A stretch of DNA of 37,201 nt from a bacterium (GTDB lineage: Bacteria; CG2-30-53-67). Positions 8,916-17,500 of the stretch are shown here, piece by piece (position 1 is the first letter of the stretch; each line of letters starts with the position of its first letter). The stretch is from contig CAKKPE010000062.1 of the NCBI GenBank assembly GCA_919901565.1, forward strand, positions 1 through 37,201. The letters run 5' to 3'. The translations under genes and the position numbers were made by a program. The notes below the pieces were generated by a model. It saw only the letters and a list, made by a program, of their open reading frames with translations. It did no database searches and was not told the DNA's origin.

Positions 8916-9598
8916 GAACCCGTCTTTCCCAGCAAGGCCTGACTCTTCTGGAGATCCTCGTCGCCATGTTTATCTTCTCCATCATTCTCGGCGTGGTTTA
9001 TTCCACCTTTTTCGGGTCGTCAAAAACCGCTTCTCTTATCGAATCCAACGAGGATGCCTACCAGACGGCCCGTTCATTTCTGGGCATGATTTCCCTGGAA
9101 CTCAGGGCCCTTTACTACGACTCTTCCAGCGGCCTGGGCCTGTCCGGAGTCAACAAGGAAACCGATGGAGACGCCGTGGATGAGATCTATTTTATCAGCA
9201 CGTCTTATCAGCGGACAAGCCCTGAAGCCCGGGAAGGTGAAATCGCAGAGATCGGCTATTTTTTTGACGTGGACCCAATCAGCGGGAAGAAACGCCTGAT
9301 CAGGAGCGTGGATTCCAGCGTGGACTCGGACATCAAGGATGGAGGTACGCTCATGCTGCTCACCGAACAGGTCAAAAGTCTGGATATCAAGTATTACAAG
9401 AAGGACACCAAGGAATGGCTTGATGAATGGCAGGCTCAGTCTCAACCCCAGTCCCAGGCATCGCCGCAGCCGCAGCAACAGCAGCAGCAACAGCAGCCGC
9501 AGCTGCCAGACGAAATCCGGATTGAACTCTCGGTGGTGGATGACCATGAGCATGAGACGAAGTTTCATAAAACCATTCAGCCTGTGCTGATGCGGTAA
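8912..9598 (+). CDS. gspJ: Minor pseudopilin GspJ with Gln-rich insert
   Basis: 228 residues from ATG 8912 (GGGAGGA ribosome site at 8903-8909). The prepilin leader is MRTRLSQQG with cleavage before LTLLEILVAMF. The globular domain fits GspJ (QTARSFLGMISLELRALYY, LLTEQVKSLDIKYY). Within the C-terminal part lies a Gln/Pro/Ser-rich low-complexity insert (about residues 174-199, bases 9431-9507) encoded by CAG/CAA runs, before a last conserved strand (LPDEIRIELSVVD). Such a stretch is not a usual part of GspJ and probably forms a flexible loop. Confidence 0.9.
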   Translation: MRTRLSQQGLTLLEILVAMFIFSIILGVVYSTFFGSSKTASLIESNEDAYQTARSFLGMISLELRALYYDSSSGLGLSGVNKETDGDAVDEIYFISTSYQRTSPEAREGEIAEIGYFFDVDPISGKKRLIRSVDSSVDSDIKDGGTLMLLTEQVKSLDIKYYKKDTKEWLDEWQAQSQPQSQASPQPQQQQQQQQPQLPDEIRIELSVVDDHEHETKFHKTIQPVLMR

Positions 9599-9603
9599 AC
9601 CCT

Positions 9604-10587
9604 ATGAAGCATGCTGAATATCAAGTCCAGAGAGAGGACGGCATTGCCCTGGTCCTGGTGCTCCTTGTAATCGGAGCGCTTTCGGTCATCATTCTGGATT
9701 TGAATTACACGACCCGCGTCAACCTCCACCTTGCCGAAAACTTCCTGGATGATACCAGGGCATACTTCCTGGCCAGGGGGGCCGTAGAGGCGGCCATATA
9801 CTGGATACAAAAAGATGAAGAAGATAGCCCTGATTACGATGCGATTTGTGATACCGGCGACCCCGCATGCGAGAACGCATGGTCCCTGGACAACCCCGGC
9901 ATGGAGGTGGGTGAATCCTTTGTGGAGCTCAAGATCCGGGATGAAGACGGAAAGGTCTGGGTCAACGACACAAAAAACCTGTTCAAGAACACCCCTATAA
10001 CAAATCTCCCGCCATTCCTCCAACTGCTGAAGGAACAGCTCAACCTTGCAGATGAGGTGTTGGATTCAATTCAGGACTGGATAGATACCAATCAGGATGT
10101 CTTCAGATATGGCGCCGAATCGGATCATTACCAGTCCCTGGACCCTCCCTACGACCCCCGTAACGGACCGATGTTGGACCTAAGCGAACTATTGATGGTA
10201 AAAGGCATAGACAATAAGATATATTACGGGAAAAATGACGATTATCCCTTGGGCCTCAACGATATCTTCACGGTTTACAGCGGCGGGAAAATCAATGTCA
10301 ATACGGCCCCGTCCGAAGTCCTGAGCGCCCTGGGGCAAGGAATCGACGGAGTGACTATTGCCGCAGACCGTGGAGCGGCGCCTTTTAAAACAAAGGAGGA
10401 ATTTGTAAAGTACCTCGGGGATCAGTTCCCCGGGGCATCCAGCGTGCCGCAGGAGCTTTGGGACGTGAAATCGGCCTTTTTTTCCGCTTACGTCACGGTC
10501 CGGGTCCATAAGGTTACGAAATTCGTTCATGCGGTCTTGCAAAGAAAGAATAAAAATGTTAGCATCGTTTATTGGCGGGAAGGGTAA
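9604..10587 (+). CDS. gspK: Minor pseudopilin GspK
   Basis: 327 residues. The prepilin-like N-terminus ends at Gly13 and is followed by IALVLVLLVIGALS; position +5 is not Glu, which is typical for GspK and fits its place at the very tip of the pseudopilus. The large globular domain contains the GspK alpha-domain with DEVLDSIQDWIDTNQD and the motif GGKINVNTAPSEVLSAL. It begins 5 bases after gspJ and has no strong ribosome site, so translational coupling to gspJ is likely. Confidence 0.93.
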   Translation: MKHAEYQVQREDGIALVLVLLVIGALSVIILDLNYTTRVNLHLAENFLDDTRAYFLARGAVEAAIYWIQKDEEDSPDYDAICDTGDPACENAWSLDNPGMEVGESFVELKIRDEDGKVWVNDTKNLFKNTPITNLPPFLQLLKEQLNLADEVLDSIQDWIDTNQDVFRYGAESDHYQSLDPPYDPRNGPMLDLSELLMVKGIDNKIYYGKNDDYPLGLNDIFTVYSGGKINVNTAPSEVLSALGQGIDGVTIAADRGAAPFKTKEEFVKYLGDQFPGASSVPQELWDVKSAFFSAYVTVRVHKVTKFVHAVLQRKNKNVSIVYWREG

Positions 10588-10611
10588 GAAAAAGCGAATT
10601 AAAAGGTGATT

Positions 10612-12156
10612 ATGGCAAGGATCATCACAGGCATTGAAATCAATAAATACGGCATCCAGGCTGTAGAAATATCGGTTCAACGAAAGTCGGTCCGGGTCCT
10701 CCGTTTCATCGAGGAGGTCATGGACGGTGACTTTCTCACACCGGATGCGCTCTCGCTTTTCTTCTCGGAACATCAGATCCAGAGAGAAAGCGTGGTCACG
10801 TCCGTGCCTGGGGATATGCTGATCACCAGGCAGGTCACGGTTCCCTTCAGGGATCGGTCCAGAATCAATAAGGTCATTCTTTACGAGCTTGAACCACTGG
10901 TTCCATTCCCGATCCAGGAACTTGAAGTCTGTTACCGGATTCTCAATCAGGGAAAAGGTAAAAGCGACCTTCTGGTCTATGCCCTCCCCCGAAGCATACT
11001 GGATCTCCGCAGCAGACTCTTCGAAGAGGCCGCAATCCCACTGAACATGATCACAGTCTCTTCACTGGCCTCATCCAATACACTCTTTCAGACGCACATG
11101 ATTCAAGAGGGACGATCCTGCATGCACCTTCACGTCTCCTCAAATTACAGCATTCTTTCCGTCTATGAGTCCGGTATTCTGGGGCACATTCAAAGGCTCA
11201 AATGGGGACTTGATGCTTTATTCACCAGGTTACAGGAGAAAACGGGGATTGATCCCTTGACCCTGTCCGAAAGGCTCCGGGAGGTCAACCCGCTTGAAAC
11301 CACCGAACTCATCAATATCCTGAAGGACGAGCCATTACCCATCGCTCAACAGGCCAGAAAGAGTCTTCAAACTTATCTCCTTAGATCCAAGGGCAAGGCT
11401 CCGGCAGTGGTTTATGTGACAGGAGACCGGCCAGGCATTCATCTGCTCCCCTCCCTCCTTGAAAAGGATCTGTCCATAAGGACGGAGATCCCGGATCCCC
11501 TGGCAGCCTTGCCGCATGACATCGGCAGAAGAGATCACCTGAGCGGAATCTACGCACCTTTGGGAATGGCTTTTATGGAAGGCGGGAAGGATGCCCTCTC
11601 CTGTTCCTTCAGAAGAAAGAAATTTTCTCTGATCTCCAGGATCATAGAGTCTAAAAAAGAACTCCGCTACGCAATAGCCATGTTAAGCTTTGTGATGTTC
11701 CTTTTCATCACAGACTATCTCATCGGGATTCAAACCAAGGAATACTATTACACCCAAATAAAAAAGGAAATGCTCAATATCCTGCAGGGAACATTCCCCG
11801 ATGTAAAAAACGTTGTGGACGAACTGGAACAGATGAAGCTCCATATCAAGGAAGTCGAGAAGCAGAATGATATTTTCAGGAGTGTTTTTGGGGAAAAGCC
11901 TTCAGCCCTGGATGTCCTCAACGAAATAAGTACCCTGATCCCCTCCGACATGGATCTCGCGATCTCGGATTTGACCATTGATGAGAAGTCTGTCCGCTTC
12001 GTCGGATGGACCGATTCCTTCAATACGGTAAACCGGATCGAACAGGAGCTGAAAAAGTCGCCGATCTTCGAACAGGTCAATGTGAGCAATGCAAAGGTTG
12101 AAAATGACAAAAGCCGTGTAAACTTCCAGATAAAGATCGTATTCAAAGGAGCATGA
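10612..12156 (+). CDS. gspL: Type II secretion protein GspL (PilM/PilN-like)
   Basis: 514 residues from ATG 10612, preferred over GTG 10606 because AAAAGG lies just upstream. The N-terminal actin-like cytoplasmic half (about 1-340) begins ITGIEINKYGIQAVEIS and resembles PilM/GspL; one membrane helix follows (about 350-370, AIAMLSFVMFLFITDYLIGI) and then a periplasmic region with a coiled coil and a ferredoxin-like PilN/GspL domain (about 420-514). It recruits GspE to the membrane and pairs with GspM. Its stop overlaps the ATG of a small ORF (ATGA). Confidence 0.88.
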   Translation: MARIITGIEINKYGIQAVEISVQRKSVRVLRFIEEVMDGDFLTPDALSLFFSEHQIQRESVVTSVPGDMLITRQVTVPFRDRSRINKVILYELEPLVPFPIQELEVCYRILNQGKGKSDLLVYALPRSILDLRSRLFEEAAIPLNMITVSSLASSNTLFQTHMIQEGRSCMHLHVSSNYSILSVYESGILGHIQRLKWGLDALFTRLQEKTGIDPLTLSERLREVNPLETTELINILKDEPLPIAQQARKSLQTYLLRSKGKAPAVVYVTGDRPGIHLLPSLLEKDLSIRTEIPDPLAALPHDIGRRDHLSGIYAPLGMAFMEGGKDALSCSFRRKKFSLISRIIESKKELRYAIAMLSFVMFLFITDYLIGIQTKEYYYTQIKKEMLNILQGTFPDVKNVVDELEQMKLHIKEVEKQNDIFRSVFGEKPSALDVLNEISTLIPSDMDLAISDLTIDEKSVRFVGWTDSFNTVNRIEQELKKSPIFEQVNVSNAKVENDKSRVNFQIKIVFKGA

Positions 12157-12281
12157 TTTTCAAGCCTCATGCAGACTGTTCCAGACTCATTGATGACGTG
12201 GCGCGCAAAGAAGCGGCGGGAATTTCTCATTTCAGCATGAATGATAACCGGGAGAAACCATTTGGCGGCAAGAGAAAATGA
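12153..12281 (+). CDS. Candidate 42-residue small protein between gspL and the ParA gene
   Basis: An ATG at 12153 overlaps the gspL stop (ATGA), and the frame ends in TGA 12279-12281, which overlaps the ParA-like ATG (ATGA). The ORF therefore fills the whole gap with 4-base overlaps at both ends, as expected for translational coupling. AAAGGAG lies immediately upstream, but only one base from the ATG, which is too close to be ideal. The product starts MIFKPHADCSRL and ends basic (KPFGGKRK). It has no membrane segment and resembles no family I know. A chance ORF of this length is possible, so it is a candidate only. Confidence 0.4.
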   Translation: MIFKPHADCSRLIDDVARKEAAGISHFSMNDNREKPFGGKRK

Positions 12282-13039
12282 GATCTATTTCCATTATCAA
12301 CCAGAAGGGAGGGATCGGCAAAACCACTACGGCCATCAATCTCTCTGCGTGCCTGGCGGAATTGGGGCAGCGTGTACTGCTGATCGACATGGACTCCCAG
12401 GCCAATGCAAGCATCGGGCTGAATGTCGATCCCGAGGATCTGGACAAGACGGTCTATGACCTCTTTATGGATGAAAAGACCAGGGTCAGCGATGTCCTGT
12501 GCCGGACCATGATAGACAATCTGGACCTGCTGCCGGCTCACATGGATCTTGCCGGCTGTGAAGTCCTGTTGGCCGGCAACGCTTCCCGGCCTTATATACT
12601 GAGAAACGCTCTCAAGGAGATCAACGGGAATTACGACTTTGTCCTGATCGACTGCCCCCCGTCTCTCGGGGTCCTGAGTTTAAATTCGCTTTTGGCGTCG
12701 AGCGACATCATTATCCCGACGGAGGCCAAATATTACGCAGTCAAAGGATTCGACATGCTGAACAAGATGATCAAGACCATTGATCAACAGCTTGGACATA
12801 AGATTAATATCATGGGTGTTCTGATCACCATGTTTGAAAAGAGGACCTCTTTACACAGGATCCTGTACAATGAGATCAAACAGACTTTCGGAGACAAACT
12901 CTTTGCCACACTGATCCCGAAAAACATCACTTTGAGCGAAGCGGAACTATACCGGGAACCGGTTATCAAATATGCGGCCAACTCCCCAGGGGCACTGAAC
13001 TATCGACACCTTGCCATCGAGGTACTGTTTCATGACTGA
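12278..13039 (+). CDS. ParA/Soj-like deviant Walker A ATPase inside the T2SS operon
   Basis: 253 residues. The deviant Walker A motif KGGIGKTT (10-17, signature Lys10 and P-loop Lys15), Walker A' LLIDMDSQANAS (34-45) and Walker B FVLIDCPPSLG (121-131) are all intact. The C-terminal half (about 180-215) is basic and matches Soj-type ParA, so non-specific DNA binding and ATP-dependent dimerisation are likely. ParA relatives segregate DNA or place protein complexes (for example TadZ, PomZ, FlhG-type systems). No ParB gene or parS-like array is nearby. It sits between gspL and gspM, coupled to both by overlaps, which argues for a role in placing or counting the secretion machine. That role is inference. 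Confidence 0.9.
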   Translation: MRSISIINQKGGIGKTTTAINLSACLAELGQRVLLIDMDSQANASIGLNVDPEDLDKTVYDLFMDEKTRVSDVLCRTMIDNLDLLPAHMDLAGCEVLLAGNASRPYILRNALKEINGNYDFVLIDCPPSLGVLSLNSLLASSDIIIPTEAKYYAVKGFDMLNKMIKTIDQQLGHKINIMGVLITMFEKRTSLHRILYNEIKQTFGDKLFATLIPKNITLSEAELYREPVIKYAANSPGALNYRHLAIEVLFHD

Positions 13040-14012
13040 TAAAGAAGACGCTCTGCGGAAAAAAGCAAAACAGAATTTGGATCCCAAAGGGTGGGAAGCC
13101 CTCCTGGAAGGCGCCCCCAGAGTTGACGAACAGGAAACCCTGGACCTTTCAGAGACAGCCCCGCAAAAGGATCCGGCCCCTGAGGAAAAACATATCTTTA
13201 AAGTCACCGATGAATCCGGGGACGTCTCGGAACAGGTCACATCCCGTGAACGGATTCCTGATCAAGCAGCCAAGGCGCCCCATTCAATCGAAGCAATGCC
13301 CGGCAATCCGGAGGAAACGTCTCCTGACGGGTCAGACTCCATGCAGGAACCCATCCCCCCTGATGCAGGGCCGTCCGCACTTCAAGGCCCTGAGGTCCGT
13401 GAAAAAATATCCATATACGGCCGGATACTGGACCGGGTCCGGAAACAGCCTCCGATCCAGCGCTTTCTCCTTTACTATCAGGGATTGAGCACTCGTGAGC
13501 AGCGGGTTCTCCTGCTGGGGTGCATCTTTCTTTCCGTCCTGGCGCTTTACACCCTGGTTATCAGTCCCATGTTCCAGAAAAATGAACTCATCAATATCAA
13601 GATCCAGAAAAAGAAAGCCGAACTCTCCGAAATGAACCGTCTCCAATCCTCAGTTGTGCAGGACCGTGGAGGCATGGAACGGATTAAAAAAATCATTGAA
13701 CAGCGCGGGCAGGGATTCTCCGTCTTCTCTTACCTGGAACAGCTTGCTACAAAAGCCGAGGTTAAGGACAAAATCCTTTACATAAGACCACAGCGTGAAA
13801 CCCCTGTCGGACAATTCCTGGAATCTCTGGCTGAGATCAAACTCAACAATATCAACCTTGAGGAGCTGACCCGGTTCCTCTATCAAATCGAGAGTTCGGA
13901 AGACTTACTGTATATCAAGAACCTGAAGATGACCACAGGTAAAGACCAGAATGCACTCGAAGCGACCCTTTCCGTGGGGACTCTGGTCCAGGGCGGTGAA
14001 AGTAGAAAATAA
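13032..14012 (+). CDS. gspM: GspM/PilO-like T2SS protein with long cytoplasmic extension
   Basis: 326 residues from ATG 13032 (GAGG at 13019-13022), overlapping the ParA-like gene by 8 bases. Residues 1 to about 150 are hydrophilic, acidic and Pro-rich, apart from a basic cluster near the N-terminus (RKKAK, residues 9-13), and are probably disordered. A membrane helix follows at about 157-180 (VLLLGCIFLSVLALYTLVI), then a coiled coil (about 185-225) and a small periplasmic domain of the GspM/PilO kind. Typical GspM proteins are about 160 residues, so the extension nearly doubles the length. Position after gspL supports GspM. The tail could contact the preceding ParA-like ATPase, since ParA partners often use a short basic N-terminal peptide. 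Confidence 0.85.
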   Translation: MTDKEDALRKKAKQNLDPKGWEALLEGAPRVDEQETLDLSETAPQKDPAPEEKHIFKVTDESGDVSEQVTSRERIPDQAAKAPHSIEAMPGNPEETSPDGSDSMQEPIPPDAGPSALQGPEVREKISIYGRILDRVRKQPPIQRFLLYYQGLSTREQRVLLLGCIFLSVLALYTLVISPMFQKNELINIKIQKKKAELSEMNRLQSSVVQDRGGMERIKKIIEQRGQGFSVFSYLEQLATKAEVKDKILYIRPQRETPVGQFLESLAEIKLNNINLEELTRFLYQIESSEDLLYIKNLKMTTGKDQNALEATLSVGTLVQGGESRK

Positions 14013-14082
14013 GGTTATATCGCCTCCTATCGTCAGCTGCCAATAAATAAGGTTCTTTCGTAAGAAAATTGACCGGCCATGG

Positions 14083-14353
14083 AAATCAAAGATAAAGAAT
14101 CAAAAATCAAAATCACAGATTAAAAATCAAATAAATATTCAAGACGGGTTCTGAAATTGGGTCTTTAGAGACTCGTGTTTATTGACGCGCGATAAAAGGC
14201 GAAGACCTCTCGATTCATTCGTCATCGGGTACTTCGACGTGTTGCCCGTTTGGGATCTCATGTTTTGAATCCAACGCAGGCTTCCCAAAAGAAGCTTAAC
14301 AATTTTTATATTTTGATTTGTCATTTTGATTTTTTATCTTTGATTTTTGATTC
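14083..14353. repeat. AT-rich inverted-repeat element (about 270 bp)
   Basis: Two AT-rich arms (14083-14139 and 14301-14353) are imperfect inverted copies built of AATCAAA units; the minus reading of the right arm contains AAAATGACAAATCAAAATAT. The GC-richer core (14140-14300) encodes only a 61-codon minus-strand ORF (14139-14324) with no recognisable domain, which I do not call a gene. The arrangement resembles a decayed or non-autonomous mobile element. The rest of the 541-base gap 14013-14553 holds nothing recognisable apart from the terminator at 14497-14526. Confidence 0.55.
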
Positions 14354-14496
14354 TTGAGGGGTATAAGAAGTACTTTGATTTCCAATTTTACGCGTGGTTC
14401 AACTTAAACACGAAAGAGGGATGAACAATAGAGCATAGTGTGACCTTTCGTTCCTTTATGGCACTCGGATGCAATCCATGAGGGTATCACCCAAAT

Positions 14497-14526
14497 AAAA
14501 AAGGGGCAGGATCTAAGTCCTGCCCC
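14497..14526 (-). terminator. Rho-independent terminator of the CTERM-protein operon
   Basis: A perfect 9-bp stem (GGGGCAGGA at 14503-14511 with TCCTGCCCC at 14518-14526) with a 6-base loop is followed on the minus strand by six T residues (14502-14497). It lies 28 bases after the end of the large minus-strand gene. Confidence 0.9.
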
Positions 14527-14553
14527 TTTCTCATGCTGCTTTTACAGTCCGGT

Positions 14554-17500
14554 TCAGTTCCGGTCCTGAGAACGCCTCCTTAATTTCATCATGGCAATGA
14601 CAAACACCGGCAGGAGCATCAACGCCATCTCACCCATGCCGTTCGACAGTGAGATTGGATTCGATGCAAGACTGCATCCTCCTCCTCCACTGCTTCCACC
14701 ACCACTGGTTACCGGTGTAGATACCGGAGTGTCCGCTGGGGTATCAGCCGGAGTATCCACAGAAGATGCAGTGACCACCTGGAACGGTGAGAGGCTGGTC
14801 ACGTCTGCGGTGATCGTCTTGTTCACGTCATCTATGGTCCGGTTTGTATCCTCGGCAACCCACTCTCCGCCGGTAAAATGGTAGATATGCAGGTCTGTGG
14901 TATCAGTGACCGAATCATTGTACTGGAGTGATACCGTCACAGCGGCGCCGGTTGTGATCGAATCCCCTGCAGGAAGCGAGATATCGTACAGGGCGCTCTC
15001 TGCCGTGGCATTGGAAGGGAGCGGGTCCGTAGTCTCAGAAAGGATTGACCTTGCTGATACGGAACTGGCATATACGCTATTCCCGCTGACTGTGGAATCG
15101 TCCTTCTGCATGGTCACAGTCGATACACCGCTACCGCTGGCGTCGCTAATGTCACCTGCCTCAAGGAATACCTGGGACTTGTCTCCCTGTCCCATACTGA
15201 CACTGCCGCCGAGCAGGGTATTTACCGTACCCTGGTTCCATGCCGTGGCATTCACGTCATAGGATAATGACGTGCTGACCTCGGTGTTGTTCGTTCCGTA
15301 ATGCGCCGTAAACGACAAGATAAAGATGGTATCGCCCGCGTCCGGCGTATACGTGGCACTGATCTGCGTTTTATCTGCACTCAATGTTGACGACAGAGAT
15401 CCTCCTCCCTGACTGAGAGAAAGGATATTGGATGCGGACGCATCATTTAAAATACTCGTGCTGAAAATACCGATGGAGAAAGTCCCATCGTCGTTCTTAA
15501 TTGCACGGGCCGTGATAATCGGCGCGTTGTCTCCGATCACGGCATTGTACGTATCGCCAGCCTGGACAGGATCAGGCATCACATGGATATCACCGGCACC
15601 CTTGTCGCCGTCATTGACAAAGACCAGCATATAGGATTTCCCCGCCTCGAGGCCGCTGACGGAATAAGCCGAAACCTCGCGTGAAGCCTCATTGGACGTC
15701 AGGGTCCCGAATATCAGCACTTCCAGATCCGCAGAGACCGCAACAACTTCTGAAACCTCGGAGGTCGTGGGATAGGTCCCGTCGTCCATGACCACTGTAC
15801 CCGAAACCGTACCGCCTTCGACCATCTCCAGAGGTGTGGAGATGACGTTGCTCCCTTCTGCAATCACGATGCCTTTGACGATCTTCGTGGTATATCCCCT
15901 GCTGAAGATCTTGAGGTTGTACGTACCCGGAACGATCCCGCTGACACTGAAGGCTGACGTGTCACTGTCACTCGGTTCCCCTATGGTCTCGATACCAGCC
16001 ATGGGATCCGAATAGACCTCACCCTGCTTCTGGAGCAGGACAAAGGGCGCCGGCATGTCTGCATCATCCATGAAGGGGAGCGTCCACGGCGAACTTCCGG
16101 TCTTATGGATGGTCCCGGAGAGCGTCGCGTTGGCTGCCGGAAGCGCAAAGTCCAAACCGGTCAGTCCTGAGGATGTCACTTCCACGTTCTTTTTCACCTC
16201 ACCCCAGGTCACAGGGATGAACTGCATGAAATCCGGTCTTGAGCCGGCAACCACGGTGTAGTATTTGACGTTGGGATCCACACCATAAATCGTGTATATG
16301 CCTTTTGAGTCCGTAGTGGCAAACGCCGACGTGGCCCCGTCCTTCGAATCCACAGGCCTGGCCTCAACATCGATGTTCCCCAAGAGAGCTCCCGTCGAGG
16401 CAGACGTTACCGTACCGCTGATGGAAACGCCTTCACGGAGTTCCATGGTTCCGATGTCCACGCTCGCCCCAGAGGTTTCAGGGACCACCACACCGGCCTT
16501 GCGGATACCGATGTAGTTCTTGGCGCCGTTCTGTTTCATGCCGTTTTCAGCTTGCACGGTCACTACGTAGGTACCGGCAGGAAGGTTGGCCAGGGTGAAC
16601 GCCCCGGTATAGACTCCGCCCTGATCCTCGAACCGGCTTGTGGACCATGGGTCCTGTCTGGTTTCTCTCCAGCTCCCCTCAACCCACGGATAGGCTTCAC
16701 AGCGGACCATGATGCCGTCACTGGGTGTCACGGCTTGGCCGTTGCCGGCATTGATAAGTGTTCCGGTAATGTTTGCGCCTTTCTTCAATTCCAGGTTTGC
16801 ACCGGCCACATCACTGCCGTTCACGGAAATGTTCTGGTAGGCGACGGTGTAGTTGTTCGTCCAGGCCTGGATCACATAGTCCCCGTCCATGACATGTTCC
16901 AGGGTAAAGGAATAAGTTTTGGTCCCGTTGAAATCCTTGACAAAGACCGGCATGTGCCGTCCCATCCCGGCCTTTCTGGGATGCCGGAGTTCCAGTTCAC
17001 AAACATAATCCCAATCGTTTCCTGTCTGAACCTCAGGAAGGGTCAGTGTCCCGCTCACCGAATACCCGTCAGAGAGGACGAAATCGACCCCTGACTTGGT
17101 CTGCCCGGCCGAGACCGTAACCATCTGGCCGTCGGCCGCGATGTCGGGTTCAAAAGCAGCCTGCATCATCTGGGCACTGGGGTCGAAAATCTGCACGGTC
17201 AGTTCCGTGGGAGGTGAGACACTGTACGCCCCTGACCCCAAACCGGAGATGGCGTAGGTCCCGTCAGGCATGATCGGTCCCATGAACATGGTGGAACCAC
17301 CCATCATGGCCGTCTTCATGGGTATGGCCGTAACCATCTTGCCGACCAGATCCGTGTTGAAATTAACAGTGCCGCTGTAGCCCGGCTCCAAGGAAACGGT
17401 ACCCGTTATGACACCGCCGGTGCTTAATGTAACGTTCTGACCTGATGTGGTCTCGCCATTGGTCACCGGGACCCTGATTATTTCGGTCCCGAAGTTTCCG

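Noticed and set aside
14139-14324. 61-codon minus-strand ORF between AT-rich inverted arms
   Set aside because: No family, no ribosome site of quality, and position inside a repeat; recorded as part of the element only.
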